27,810 bases of DNA from Mariprofundus sp. (GTDB taxonomy: Bacteria; Pseudomonadota; Zetaproteobacteria; Mariprofundales; Mariprofundaceae), in NCBI GenBank assembly GCA_030951095.1, contig JAUZQI010000051.1:1-27810 (forward strand). The letters are read 5' to 3'. The notes beneath the pieces were generated by a model that was not told the DNA's origin, did not search any database, and worked only from the letters and a program-made list of their open reading frames with translations. Shown here piece after piece: positions 1 to 7,942 of this stretch. The position numbers were made by a program, and so were the translations under genes. Positions within the stretch are counted from its first letter, which is position 1. Each line of letters begins with the position of its first letter.

Positions 1-171
1 ACTGAATCCGGAATATTTGAGCATTTACACGCATTATGCCTCCATGACATTATTATCCAGTCTGTTCATAAGCCGGCAACACAAATGCTGCGGAGAATGG
101 TGAAAAAACACGACGGGTTATGTGATCTGGCGCACAAAAAACTCGAGCCAATTGATGGCCTAAATCATTGA
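1..171 (+). CDS. C-terminal end of an unknown protein (cut by window edge)
   Basis: Reading frame 1 is open from the first base to a TGA at 169-171, giving 56 residues. It is rich in His, Lys and Leu and looks soluble and partly helical. There is no recognisable motif and I cannot assign a family. The start lies outside the window. It converges with purN, with only 47 bases between the two stops, and no obvious terminator hairpin is visible there. It could be a chance open frame, since 57 codons is not long. Confidence 0.4.
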   Translation, partial: TESGIFEHLHALCLHDIIIQSVHKPATQMLRRMVKKHDGLCDLAHKKLEPIDGLNH

Positions 172-218
172 TTATATAGCATTTTTAAAACCAGACAGGG
201 GGCCTATGTAGATGGAAT

Positions 219-833
219 CTAACTGTTCCAGATTACCTTGCGGCGATCAATACTGAACCCATCTTCCAGCATGCGTCTGAGCGTTGCCGGATAGATTTTA
301 TGCTCTTCTAGCTGAATACGGGCATGGAGAGAATCACGTGTATCATCATCCAGCACGGGCACGATCGCTTGAGCCAGAATAGGCCCCCCATCCAGTACTT
401 CATCCACCAGATGAATCGTGCAACCGGATATTTTCACTCCATAATTTACGGCATCTTCCACAGCATGCGCTCCCGGAAAGGCTGGTAAAATGGCTGGGTG
501 GATATTAATGACGCGATTACGAAAACGGCGAACGAATGAACTTGAAAGGATCCGCATATAACCAGCCAGTACGATCCATTGGCAACCGAGGTGGTCAATC
601 AGGTCGGCGCAGGCAGCATCGAACTGAGCACGATCCTGATATTCTTTCGGGTTCAGGTGGATGACATTCGGCACACCTGCTGCACGGGCAATTTCAAGCA
701 CTGCAGCATCAGCTTTATCGGAAATGACCAGCTGAATATCAACAGGACATTCCCCCGCAGCAACTGATTCGAGTATTACTTTCAGATTACTGCCACGACC
801 CGATGCCATGACTGCGATTGCTTTGGAATTCAT
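219..833 (-). CDS. purN: Phosphoribosylglycinamide formyltransferase (GART)
   Basis: This enzyme transfers a formyl group from 10-formyl-tetrahydrofolate to glycinamide ribonucleotide, the third step of de novo purine synthesis, in the cytoplasm. The 204-residue protein has the N-terminal phosphate-binding loop MASGRGSNL (residues 9-17). It also has the catalytic Asn110-x-His112 in INIHPAILP and the catalytic Asp148 in the HLVDEVLDGGPI segment, the same triad and spacing as E. coli PurN (106/108/144). Its length is normal for the family. In many proteobacteria purN follows purM, but here it lies downstream of xthA, 147 bases away on the same strand. It may therefore have its own promoter or be read from the repair genes. 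Confidence is high. Confidence 0.96.
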   Translation of the reverse strand: MNSKAIAVMASGRGSNLKVILESVAAGECPVDIQLVISDKADAAVLEIARAAGVPNVIHLNPKEYQDRAQFDAACADLIDHLGCQWIVLAGYMRILSSSFVRRFRNRVINIHPAILPAFPGAHAVEDAVNYGVKISGCTIHLVDEVLDGGPILAQAIVPVLDDDTRDSLHARIQLEEHKIYPATLRRMLEDGFSIDRRKVIWNS

Positions 834-980
834 AAACCACCTGCTTCAGATATTAATAACAGTAAATCGCGAGCCCTCCAAATTCTTCACCATCGGAATA
901 AGAATGCAAAGACTTATCATGTTGTAACGGCACTGATACAGGACACAACAACTTTCCGTACGCAATGGGTTTATTCTTTT

Positions 981-1739
981 TTACGCAAAATTGACCCAAA
1001 CCGGCGCATGATCGCTGGGACGTTCCATAGACCGATAATTTACTGCCACTTCTGCCGCAATCGGATTCAATGATGGCGTCGCCAATATATGGTCAATCCG
1101 AATACCCCAGTTGCGCCGAAATGCATTCATGCGGTAATCCCACCAGCTAAACATGGGATCACCCGGGTGAATGTGCCTGACCGTATCCACCAGCCCGAGG
1201 CTCACCAGTGATTGAAACCATTTACGTTCGGCTGTCGAACACATAATTTTATCATGCCAGCGTCTCGGATCATGCACATCCTGATCGGCTGGTGCAATAT
1301 TGTAATCTCCCAGCACGATCAACTGGCTGTGTCTGGCCAGTTCTGATTGCAAATATTGGTGGAATGCATGTAGCCAGCGGAATTTATAGGCATATTTATC
1401 TGAGCCGACTTCCTGTCCGTTGGGAATATAGATGTTGATGATGCGGACCGTATTCACACTTGCAGCAAGCAAACGCCTTTGTGGATCATCCATCTGTGGC
1501 AAATCTGTCACTACGTTATCGATGTTGCTGCGGCTTAATATGCAGACACCATTGTAAGTTTTTTGACCGGAGTAAGCGACCCGGTAGCCGGCGGCATGGA
1601 TGGCTTCAATCGGAAAATTATCATCGGTCAGTTTGGTTTCCTGTAAAGCCAGCACATCCGGCTCTTCCTGTTCAAGGAATGACAGTACATGAGGCAGACG
1701 AACATTCAGCGAATTTACATTCCAGCTTGCAATTTTCAT
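981..1739 (-). CDS. xthA: Exodeoxyribonuclease III (AP endonuclease, Xth family)
   Basis: This is a Mg-dependent AP endonuclease and 3'-phosphodiesterase of base-excision repair. The 252-residue protein begins MKIASWNVNSLNVR, with the metal-site Asn7. ALQETK supplies the metal-binding Glu34, LGDYNIAP the central catalytic Asp and Asn, and the C-terminal SDHAPVWV the catalytic Asp-His pair. The length is slightly shorter than E. coli ExoIII (268). It lies 60 bases downstream of ogt on the same strand, so a damage-repair pair of alkyltransferase plus AP endonuclease is likely co-transcribed. It could equally be labelled exoA; the fold and reaction class are clear. Confidence 0.95.
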   Translation of the reverse strand: MKIASWNVNSLNVRLPHVLSFLEQEEPDVLALQETKLTDDNFPIEAIHAAGYRVAYSGQKTYNGVCILSRSNIDNVVTDLPQMDDPQRRLLAASVNTVRIINIYIPNGQEVGSDKYAYKFRWLHAFHQYLQSELARHSQLIVLGDYNIAPADQDVHDPRRWHDKIMCSTAERKWFQSLVSLGLVDTVRHIHPGDPMFSWWDYRMNAFRRNWGIRIDHILATPSLNPIAAEVAVNYRSMERPSDHAPVWVNFA

Positions 1740-1799
1740 GGGCAGATCATGACCGAGCTGCGTTATCGCCTCAAGTTTAAATCCTCATAATTGAAAGCA

Positions 1800-2240
1800 T
1801 CATGGCCATGGCTGTAAGGCTTTCTCGAACTGAAGTAATTTTTTCTTCCAGTCAATGCCGCAGGAAAACCCGCCCAAACCGTTGGCAGCAACCACACGGT
1901 GGCAGGGAATCAGGATCGGCAGAGGATTTGCTCCCAGCGCTTGCCCCATGGCGCGCGGTGATGTGCCGAGTTTTCCGGCCAGATCACCATATGTACATAC
2001 TTTTCCGGCAGGAATTGCCAACAGTTCGACGCGCATTCTTGCCTGAAAGGGTGTGGTTGGTTTGCCTAGTGGCGGTAAGGGTAAGGTATTTCCATTAAAG
2101 TAAGCGTTTAACCATTGAGCTACAGGATCATCCTGAGCGCCTCCTGTAGCTTTAAGCTGCTCCAGCCAGATATGCTGGCATAGCTTTCCATTCCATGCAT
2201 AAGAGAGTGTCCCAAATGGGGAGCGAAAGGGATAAATCAT
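1800..2240 (-). CDS. ogt: Methylated-DNA--protein-cysteine S-methyltransferase
   Basis: This suicide DNA-repair protein moves the methyl group from O6-methylguanine (and O4-methylthymine) onto its own cysteine. The 146-residue protein holds the hallmark PCHRVV with acceptor Cys113. Before it comes the helix-turn-helix segment GTSPRAMGQALGANP with the Arg finger (Arg96). The N-terminal ribonuclease-like domain is short, so the protein is somewhat smaller than E. coli Ogt (171). The ATG at 2240 suits the family N-terminus, but no Shine-Dalgarno stands in front of it. A TATGCT box on the minus strand ends 11 bases before the ATG, which would give an almost leaderless transcript. It is divergent from yqaA, with 33 bases between starts. 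Confidence 0.93.
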   Translation of the reverse strand: MIYPFRSPFGTLSYAWNGKLCQHIWLEQLKATGGAQDDPVAQWLNAYFNGNTLPLPPLGKPTTPFQARMRVELLAIPAGKVCTYGDLAGKLGTSPRAMGQALGANPLPILIPCHRVVAANGLGGFSCGIDWKKKLLQFEKALQPWP

Positions 2241-2273
2241 GCAGTAATGGTAGCATAGAGTTAGATTTTGCGC

Positions 2274-2684
2274 ATGGACTGGGCTCTTTTTTTTTCTGCA
2301 CTGATTTCCTCGACGCTGTTACCCGGTGGTTCCGAAGCATTCTTGCTTTATCGGCTCAATGAAGGCGGCACTATCATGGAGATCGTGTCGATTGCGACTG
2401 TGGGCAATGTGTTGGGGAGTCTGATCACCTATGCCATGGGAAGACTCGGCAATGAAGCAGTGCACAAAAAATGGTTGAGAATTTCCGAAGTGCAAGCCGG
2501 GAAAGCGGAAGTCTGGTTTGAAAAATGGGGAAAGCCGTCATTGCTTCTGGCCTGGTTGCCGGTTATCGGTGATCCGCTGTGTCTGGTGGCCGGGTTGCTG
2601 CGCTGCGGACTGATGACGTTTTTGCTTCTGGTGACAGTGGGCAAGTTTACGCGTTACATGATACTTTCACTCCCGTTCATCTGA
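2274..2684 (+). CDS. yqaA: YqaA-type small inner-membrane protein (SNARE-associated/DedA superfamily)
   Basis: This 136-residue membrane protein resembles E. coli YqaA (142 residues), a short member of the DedA/SNARE-associated superfamily of unproven function; relatives act in lipid or envelope homeostasis. Visible features are the ALISSTLLPGGSEAF stretch at the N-terminus (compare the STLLPG-x-SE pattern of YqaA), a second hydrophobic segment around 38-58, and the conserved WGKPSLLLAWLPVIGDPLC region (about 83-101). A final hydrophobic segment follows. I take the ATG at 2274; a TTG at 2268 is an in-frame alternative, and an in-frame TAG at 2262 limits any extension. It converges on the AEC transporter with only 5 bases between stops, leaving no room for a private terminator. 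Confidence 0.85.
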   Translation: MDWALFFSALISSTLLPGGSEAFLLYRLNEGGTIMEIVSIATVGNVLGSLITYAMGRLGNEAVHKKWLRISEVQAGKAEVWFEKWGKPSLLLAWLPVIGDPLCLVAGLLRCGLMTFLLLVTVGKFTRYMILSLPFI

Positions 2685-2689
2685 ATCCA

Positions 2690-3625
2690 TCAGGATGCGA
2701 ACTGTAGCCACAGCGGCAAAGTGAGCATCGAACAAACCGTTGTCAGTGTGACGGCTTCAGCATAAAGCGCCACATCCAGTTTAAAGCGGTCACAGATGAC
2801 CAATCCCAACACCATGGTTGGCATGGCTGCTTCTATGATGGTTGGTGCCAGATATTGCTCTGGCATGCCGACACCGATGGAAGCGCCCCAGGCAATCAGA
2901 GGCATGAGCAATAGCTGGATAGATAATACAGGTACCAGCACAGGAATACGCGCAGCCCAGCCTGATTGCCAACGCAGTGCCATGCCGACTGATAACAGCA
3001 TCAGAGGCACCACTGCGGCGCCGAGTGTGGCCAGTGTTTCATTCACCCAAAGCGGCATCGGGATAGCGGAGATACTTAGCAGCAACCCGGCAATAGCGCC
3101 CCAGATTGCCGGCACCTGAAACAAACTGAGCAATGGATGTATGCCCGTTGCTGAACTGCCGTAATATCGCGCCAGAATAATGCCGATAGAAAACAGAATC
3201 GGCGTACTGGCCAGCAGATCGAACTGAATGGCGATGACTTGAGCCCAATCACCAAAGGTTTGGCTGAGCACAGGCAGGCCCAGATAGGAGAAATTCCCAA
3301 AGGCAGAAGCCAGCAACACCGCTCCGATTGTTTTATTGGGATTACCTGCCAAAAAGAACCGCACCAGGGCACCATTGCCATAAATTAGAAAGGCAGCCAG
3401 CAGTGATAATAGCACTGAAAGTGCTGCAACCACCGGGATCCGGATGGTGTTTAGATCTACCGGCGATTGCCAGAGTACATGTAGTACCAGCGCAGGCAGA
3501 AAAATATGGTAGACTGATTGAGTCAGATGTGAGCGGATTGTTTCGGCAGATTTTCGCCCCAGCAGTATTCGCCAGCCGATACCGGCGAGAATAATGGCAG
3601 CCATGCCGAGCAATACATTGAACAT
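2690..3625 (-). CDS. AEC-family (auxin efflux carrier) transporter
   Basis: This integral membrane permease belongs to the auxin efflux carrier family; bacterial members export or import organic acids such as malonate or malate. The 311-residue sequence is almost wholly hydrophobic, with about ten likely transmembrane helices in two halves. It carries the family landmarks ASAFGNFSYLGLPV (about residues 108-121) and a second-half EAAMPTMVLGLVICDRFKLD motif. Substrate cannot be read from sequence. A short possible reading frame of the same strand ends 10 bases upstream, and there is no good Shine-Dalgarno before the ATG. The ATG overlaps an opposite-strand ATG, since CATG is its own reverse complement. 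Confidence 0.88.
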   Translation of the reverse strand: MFNVLLGMAAIILAGIGWRILLGRKSAETIRSHLTQSVYHIFLPALVLHVLWQSPVDLNTIRIPVVAALSVLLSLLAAFLIYGNGALVRFFLAGNPNKTIGAVLLASAFGNFSYLGLPVLSQTFGDWAQVIAIQFDLLASTPILFSIGIILARYYGSSATGIHPLLSLFQVPAIWGAIAGLLLSISAIPMPLWVNETLATLGAAVVPLMLLSVGMALRWQSGWAARIPVLVPVLSIQLLLMPLIAWGASIGVGMPEQYLAPTIIEAAMPTMVLGLVICDRFKLDVALYAEAVTLTTVCSMLTLPLWLQFAS

Positions 3626-3635
3626 GGCCAGAACA

Positions 3636-3818
3636 CTATATGTTCAAGTCGACGATCACTATGGAAGCGTTGATCAAATCATGATTCACGATCCTGCATG
3701 TGAAATGAACGATTTCTTCGTTAAAGATTTGAGCCATAGCGGTGCTATGCGTTGCAATCTTTGCCTTGAACTCTTTCATTTCCCATTGCGGTTTCATCAA
3801 ACCAGATTTAATCAGCAC
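3636..3818 (-). CDS. Possible small protein between smpB and the AEC transporter
   Basis: This is a doubtful 60-codon frame on the same strand as its neighbours, starting at GTG with an AGGGAA run almost touching the start. It ends 10 bases before the transporter start and begins 70 bases after the smpB stop. The first half is basic and amphipathic (WEMKEFKAKIATHS) and the C-terminal third is hydrophobic (LINASIVIVDLNI). No family is recognised. The same DNA is also open on the plus strand (3624-3863, 79 codons from its ATG, with a Cys-x-x-Cys pair), so at most one of the two is real. Codirectional packing slightly favours the minus strand. Confidence 0.22.
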   Translation of the reverse strand: MLIKSGLMKPQWEMKEFKAKIATHSTAMAQIFNEEIVHFTCRIVNHDLINASIVIVDLNI

Positions 3819-3887
3819 TTCCCTATGTCAGCCGCGTGTTGGTATCAGCCAGAGGGGATTTGAATCAGGCTCTATATTTGCAGCCAG

Positions 3888-4328
3888 CTATATCTTGTAG
3901 CTTCGCTGAAGGTCGCGTTTGATATCACGTTCCTTGATGTCATGCCGTTTGTCGTGCGCCTTCTTGCCGCGTGCCAGGCCGATTTGCAACTTGGCGAAGT
4001 TGCGTTCGTTAAAATAGAGCTTCAATGGAACCAGCGTCAAACCCTGTTCTTTCAATTTTCCTGTCAGTCGTTCCAACTCACGTTTATTCAGCAGTAATTC
4101 ACGTGATCTGGCCGGCTCTTTAGGATTATTCATGGCGGCGGGTTTATAAGGGCTGATATGGCAGCCAATCAGCAATACGCGAGCATTCCGGATAATACAG
4201 TGTGCTTCAGCCAAATTAGCTTGTCCGAGCCGGATCGATTTAACCTCCGGGCCTGTCAGGATCATGCCTGCCTCAAAAGTTTCCAGAATATGATATTCGT
4301 GCCGAGCCCGGCGGTTGATGATAGCCAT
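3888..4328 (-). CDS. smpB: SsrA-binding protein SmpB (trans-translation)
   Basis: SmpB binds tmRNA and delivers it to stalled ribosomes, so that the stuck peptide is tagged and the ribosome freed. The 146-residue protein shows the family signature throughout. It has the N-terminal NRRARHEYHILETFEAG, then TGPEVKSIRLGQANL, and HISPYKPA. After these come LVPLKLYFNERNFAKLQIGLARGKKAHDKR in two adjoining pieces (KLYFNER and LARGKKAHDKR) and a basic C-terminal tail, ERDIKRDLQRSYKI. The length is a little below the usual 155-160. No ssrA gene is visible nearby. Its 97-base upstream gap carries an inverted repeat whose proximal arm lies 14-26 bases before the start codon, and there is no clear Shine-Dalgarno. 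Confidence 0.96.
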   Translation of the reverse strand: MAIINRRARHEYHILETFEAGMILTGPEVKSIRLGQANLAEAHCIIRNARVLLIGCHISPYKPAAMNNPKEPARSRELLLNKRELERLTGKLKEQGLTLVPLKLYFNERNFAKLQIGLARGKKAHDKRHDIKERDIKRDLQRSYKI

Positions 4329-4341
4329 GGCTGAATGCTAA

Positions 4342-4412
4342 CCCAAACCCGGATTCAGGCTACCCTGTTATTGATGTCTGTTGTTTTCGGGGATGTTTTT
4401 ATCCGGTTTGGG
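4342..4412 (-). repeat. Long-loop inverted repeat in the smpB leader
   Basis: The left arm 4342-4354 (CCCAAACCCGGAT) pairs with the right arm 4401-4412 (ATCCGGTTTGGG), with a single bulged base and about 46 bases between them. The repeat sits between the SH3-protein stop and the smpB start and would be transcribed toward smpB. No T-run follows on that strand, so it does not look like an intrinsic terminator. A leader structure that influences smpB translation or mRNA stability is one possible role. Chance is unlikely for 12 pairs but not excluded. Confidence 0.55.
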
Positions 4413-4425
4413 GCAATACACACTT

Positions 4426-5055
4426 TTAATATCTGCCCCAGCGATCTTTACGACGGACTTTCAGACGAGGCAAAATAAGGCCCAACAGAATACCGAATAA
4501 AATGGTGCCTCCACCAAGCATAAACCAGCGTTGCTGGGAGCCACTTCTGATATCGCTGGTTTCCTGACGTAATGCTTCAAGCGTCTGTTCTGCTTGCGCA
4601 GCCTTGGCCTTTAAGGACTTGTTTTCGTCAGCAATGGCAACGGCATTGGTAGCAGTTTTACGGATATGTGTCAGTTCTGCCTGTAATTTTTTGTTGTCTT
4701 CCGTGAGCTGAGAACGCTCCTGTTCCAGTGTTTTTTTCTCCTGCTTGAGTGTATGGAGGTTCCTTAATTCTTTTTCAACCGAGGCCAGGCGAGCTCTCGC
4801 AGCCGGCTCTTTCATTAAATACCTGCTCAGTATCCAGCCGTCCTTGCCGCTAGGTGTGCGGATATGGGTATATCCGGTAGATGATTGCCCGAGCACTACA
4901 ACGGCAGTGCCGCTGGGCAACATGCGCACAATCGAATGGCCTGTGCTCTGTCCTGAGCGCATAGGTAATTTGGCCTGATCGACGATATAACGTGTTTCAG
5001 CCTGCGCCGAGGCGATATAACTGAACACGGCAACGATAATGAACAAAACTTTCAT
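4426..5055 (-). CDS. SH3-domain / coiled-coil envelope protein (TIGR04211, YgiM-like)
   Basis: This predicted exported, membrane-anchored protein has 209 residues in the order: signal peptide (VLFIIVAVFSYIASAQA, cleavage after AQA); a bacterial SH3 domain (about residues 20-85, with LPMRSGQS and GWILSRYL); a long heptad-like coiled coil rich in Lys, Glu and Gln (about 90-170); a C-terminal transmembrane helix (WFMLGGGTILFGILLGLILP); and a basic tail. This is the layout of the TIGR04211 SH3 family, including E. coli YgiM; the biochemical role is not established. I choose the ATG at 5055, because GGAG lies 9 bases before it. The upstream in-frame ATG at 5070 has its purine run directly abutting and is less likely. 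Confidence 0.87.
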   Translation of the reverse strand: MKVLFIIVAVFSYIASAQAETRYIVDQAKLPMRSGQSTGHSIVRMLPSGTAVVVLGQSSTGYTHIRTPSGKDGWILSRYLMKEPAARARLASVEKELRNLHTLKQEKKTLEQERSQLTEDNKKLQAELTHIRKTATNAVAIADENKSLKAKAAQAEQTLEALRQETSDIRSGSQQRWFMLGGGTILFGILLGLILPRLKVRRKDRWGRY

Positions 5056-5229
5056 AGATTTTATCTCCATCTCCGCCGCAAAATATAATCATTTCGCTGG
5101 ATATATGGAAGCTTCACTGCTGTGCTATTGCTCGGTTGTATCCGATCAAGCTGGTAAATCAGCGGTTTGAATGTCGATTTGCCAGCCGTAATGTTCAGTG
5201 GGCTGAGACTTCCATGTGCCAGGGCCTTA

Positions 5230-6168
5230 CTAAATGGCTGCCGCACCAGCAGGGTTGTTTTTATGTAAATATCGAGTCATGGCTGCGGCAGTGATGATGC
5301 ACCAGGCAGCAAACAGGGCTCCAGGCAAGGCTGTTTCCGGCTGAAAATGTTTAAGGGCCAGGGCAACACCAAGGCCTGCGTTCTGCATGCCGATTTCAAT
5401 CGCCAGCGTAATCTTATGGCTGTAATCGAAGCGGAACAGGGTCGCAGCGGCCCAGCCAAGGCCGTAGCCCAGACCATTAAGCAGAATAACCAATGTAATC
5501 ACCAGTATAGGTGTTTCAGCGATGCGATCATGATTGGCGGCTACCGCATAACTGCATATAATAATAATGGCAATGGATGCTATGCCGGGGGCAATCTGTT
5601 CTGCCTGTGCAATGCGTTGCCCAAGTTGCGTGCGTAGCAGTATGCCCAGCAGCAGTGGCAACACTACTGTTAAGATGATCGTCTGCATCATAGGCCAGAA
5701 TGGAATATCCATATAAGCACTGCCCAGGAGCTGTACCATTGTTGGCGTTAGCAATGGGGAAAGCATCGTCGCTACCATGGTCATGGCGATAGAAAAAGCG
5801 ACTGCACCACCGGCCAGATAGGTGATAACATTGCTGGCCATGGCACCCGGCGCGCAACCGACAATAATAAAACCAAGAGCAAGTTCCGGCGCGATACCCT
5901 GCCGTACAGCAAAGCTTGCTGCGGTAAAACCCAGCAGTGGCATGATTGAATATTGGCATAAAACACCCAGGCCGATCTGCGATGGGCGGGAAAGTGCTGC
6001 ACGCGCCTCCTCAGGCTTGAGTACCACCCCCAGTGCAAACATTGTCGCACCAAAGAACCATAGAAAATAATCTTTGAAAATCAGAAAGACGGGTGGATAT
6101 ACATAGGCTATCACGGCAGAAAGCAGCGTTAGCATGGCCATGTTTCGGGATAAAAATTGCCATAGCAC
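5230..6168 (-). CDS. Bile acid:sodium symporter (BASS) family transporter
   Basis: This integral membrane protein of 312 residues belongs to the BASS/NTCP superfamily, whose bacterial members move organic anions such as pantoate, pyruvate-like acids or bile acids, often with sodium. It has roughly nine to ten hydrophobic helices and two diagnostic re-entrant segments. One is VGCAPGAMASNVITYLAGG (about residues 103-121), the other EIGMQNAGLGVALAL in the second half; both carry the family's substrate and sodium-site residues. The substrate cannot be told from sequence. It lies 18 bases after the metF stop region on the same strand as dcd-metF and could be read through from them. Confidence 0.9.
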   Translation of the reverse strand: MLWQFLSRNMAMLTLLSAVIAYVYPPVFLIFKDYFLWFFGATMFALGVVLKPEEARAALSRPSQIGLGVLCQYSIMPLLGFTAASFAVRQGIAPELALGFIIVGCAPGAMASNVITYLAGGAVAFSIAMTMVATMLSPLLTPTMVQLLGSAYMDIPFWPMMQTIILTVVLPLLLGILLRTQLGQRIAQAEQIAPGIASIAIIIICSYAVAANHDRIAETPILVITLVILLNGLGYGLGWAAATLFRFDYSHKITLAIEIGMQNAGLGVALALKHFQPETALPGALFAAWCIITAAAMTRYLHKNNPAGAAAI

Positions 6169-6186
6169 TGTGTTACAGAAAATAAT

Positions 6187-7062
6187 CTACAATAGATCAG
6201 TGAGCTGATTACGAATGGCGATGGTCGCTTCCGATTTATTCAATGTATAGAAATGGATGCCCGGCACGCCAGCCTGTAATAGTTCGCGACACTGCTTTGT
6301 CGCCAGTTTAATACCGAGTGCTTTGACTGCATCCAGATCACCCTTGACCGGCTCCATTTGTCCATGCAACCAGGATGGTATGGAGGCACCACACATAGAT
6401 GAAAAGCGCACAATCTGATCGAAATTTCCGATCGGCATGATGCCTGGAATGATCGGAATGGTGACTCCCGCTTTTTCGCTGGCATCGCGAAATCTGAAAA
6501 ATGTATCATTATCAAAAAAATACTGGGTCACGGCTGCATCGGCACCATTATCCTGTTTCATTTTCAGGTAGCGGATATCATCGGCAACACCGCCTTTGGA
6601 TTCAGGGTGCCCTTCCGGATAAGTCGCACAGGCAATAGAGAAATCGCCCTGTGTGCGCAAAAAAGCGATCAGATCTGTGGCATGGGAAAAACCGCCAGCT
6701 ACTGCTTCGAAATGATCCATAGCTTCGGGGGCATCGCCTCTCAGGGCCAAAATATTCTCGATGCCGGCAGCCTGGTAATCGGCCAACAATTCGGCAAGCT
6801 CGTTTTTGCTGGCACCCACACAGGTCAGGTGCGCTACCGGGGAGAGGCCGGTTTCATCCTTGATCCGGGTGACGATCCCTTTGGTGCGGTCTTGTGTGGT
6901 ACCTCCTGCGCCGTAAGTGACAGAGATATAGGCAGGCTCGATGCTGCGCAGCTCATTCAGGCAGTTCCACAGATTTTCCTCCCCCTTGTCTGTTTTTGGC
7001 GGAAAGAATTCGCAGGAGATGAGTGATTTGTCAGCACGGGCCAGGATGTCGGATAGTTTCAT
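6187..7062 (-). CDS. metF: 5,10-methylenetetrahydrofolate reductase
   Basis: This flavoenzyme reduces 5,10-methylene-THF to 5-methyl-THF, the methyl donor for methionine synthesis. The 291-residue TIM-barrel protein has the N-terminal ISCEFFPPKTDKGEENLW with catalytic Glu18 (E. coli Glu28). It also has SVTYGAGGTTQDRT and HLTCVGASKNELAE, the FAD segment NILALRGDAP, and TQYFFDND and PIIPGIMPI further on. Length matches E. coli MetF (296). Its ATG overlaps the dcd stop by one base (TAATG), so the two genes are translationally coupled. No S-box or MetJ-like repeat was noticed upstream. Pairing with dcd links one-carbon and pyrimidine nucleotide supply. Confidence 0.96.
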   Translation of the reverse strand: MKLSDILARADKSLISCEFFPPKTDKGEENLWNCLNELRSIEPAYISVTYGAGGTTQDRTKGIVTRIKDETGLSPVAHLTCVGASKNELAELLADYQAAGIENILALRGDAPEAMDHFEAVAGGFSHATDLIAFLRTQGDFSIACATYPEGHPESKGGVADDIRYLKMKQDNGADAAVTQYFFDNDTFFRFRDASEKAGVTIPIIPGIMPIGNFDQIVRFSSMCGASIPSWLHGQMEPVKGDLDAVKALGIKLATKQCRELLQAGVPGIHFYTLNKSEATIAIRNQLTDLL

Positions 7063-7631
7063 TACAGCTTTGGCACCGTGACACCGGTTTGTCCCTGATA
7101 TTTTCCTGCCTTGTCAGCATATGAGATTTCGCATACGTCATCGGATTCGAGAAAGAGAAACTGAGCAACGCCCTCGCCGGCGTAAATCTTGGCTGGCAAA
7201 GGTGTTGTGTTGGAGAATTCCAGCGTCACGTGTCCCTCCCACTCAGGTTCCAGTGGTGTAACATTGACGATAATACCACAGCGTGCATAAGTCGATTTCC
7301 CCAGACAGATGGTCAATACAGAACGGGGAATACGCATATACTCAACCGTTCTGGCTAGCGCGAATGAATTGGGCGGGATAATGCAAACATCAGATTGAAT
7401 GTCGACAAAAGAGCTTGGACAAAAGTCTTTCGGATCGACAATGGCAGAGTTGATGTTGGTGAATACCTTGAATTCGTCGGCACAGCGCACATCATAACCA
7501 TAGGAAGATAGGCCATAGGAGACAATGCCGGTGCCGTCATCGTTCTTTTTAACCTGGCCGTCCACAAATGGTTCGATCATACCGTGTCCATTTGCCATCT
7601 TGCGAATCCATTTATCCGATTTTATGGACAT
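7062..7631 (-). CDS. dcd: dCTP deaminase
   Basis: This enzyme converts dCTP to dUTP, the main source of dUMP for thymidylate in many Gram-negative bacteria. The 189-residue protein contains GKSTYARCG (residues 111-119), including the Ser and Arg of the nucleotide site. Catalytic Glu138 lies in HVTLEFSN, and the C-terminal [10 protein letters not shown] closes over the substrate. It also shows the LSSYGYDVR segment near residue 41. I call it monofunctional dCTP deaminase rather than the bifunctional dCTP deaminase/dUTPase on overall resemblance to the proteobacterial form. A strong Shine-Dalgarno (GGAGG) precedes the ATG at 7631. It heads a dcd-metF pair. Confidence 0.95.
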   Translation of the reverse strand: MSIKSDKWIRKMANGHGMIEPFVDGQVKKNDDGTGIVSYGLSSYGYDVRCADEFKVFTNINSAIVDPKDFCPSSFVDIQSDVCIIPPNSFALARTVEYMRIPRSVLTICLGKSTYARCGIIVNVTPLEPEWEGHVTLEFSNTTPLPAKIYAGEGVAQFLFLESDDVCEISYADKAGKYQGQTGVTVPKL

Positions 7632-7942
7632 TAGCTCCCTCCATTGCGTTATAAAAGATTGTGCAGCATAGCTCTGAGTGGTATAAAATCAATTTGGTAT
7701 CGGATGCAGAGGAAAATATGTATCTTGGCCAGAGTCAGGGATCTGACTGTATATACGCTGATATGCTTGTGTCTCCTGAAGCGTTTAAAAATGGTAACCC
7801 ATTGTGAGTATAAGGGTAATTGCGGTTGAAATAGCGTTTTTTTATGTGGAAAAATTGTCAGCTTTTAATCAGTATTGGTTCTGTATTTTATTGGATATGC
7901 ATTGACCAGTGAGAATCTAGCCATCATAGACAGGGAGAACAA
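7632..7942. other. Divergent intergenic region between dcd and the HD-GYP gene
   Basis: These 311 bases have no convincing gene. The region is AT-rich and must carry the promoters of both divergent neighbours. I see two small perfect hairpins: AGTCAG at 7733-7738 with CTGACT at 7743-7748 (4-base loop), and AATGG at 7790-7794 with CCATT at 7799-7803. A run of seven T's lies at about 7838. A TATAAC box lies about 18 bases upstream of the dcd start on the minus strand, with no good -35 partner. A 61-codon plus-strand frame at 7644-7829 looks spurious. Confidence 0.5.

Noticed and set aside
5061..5246. 61-codon minus-strand frame between the BASS transporter and SH3 genes
   Set aside because: It begins inside the end of the transporter gene and runs into the SH3 gene's ribosome site; composition is random-looking with no motif.
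7644..7829. 61-codon plus-strand frame in the dcd/HD-GYP gap
   Set aside because: It starts 13 bases upstream of the divergent dcd start, lacks a ribosome site, has a Cys/Arg-rich unstructured sequence, and overlaps the expected promoter zone.
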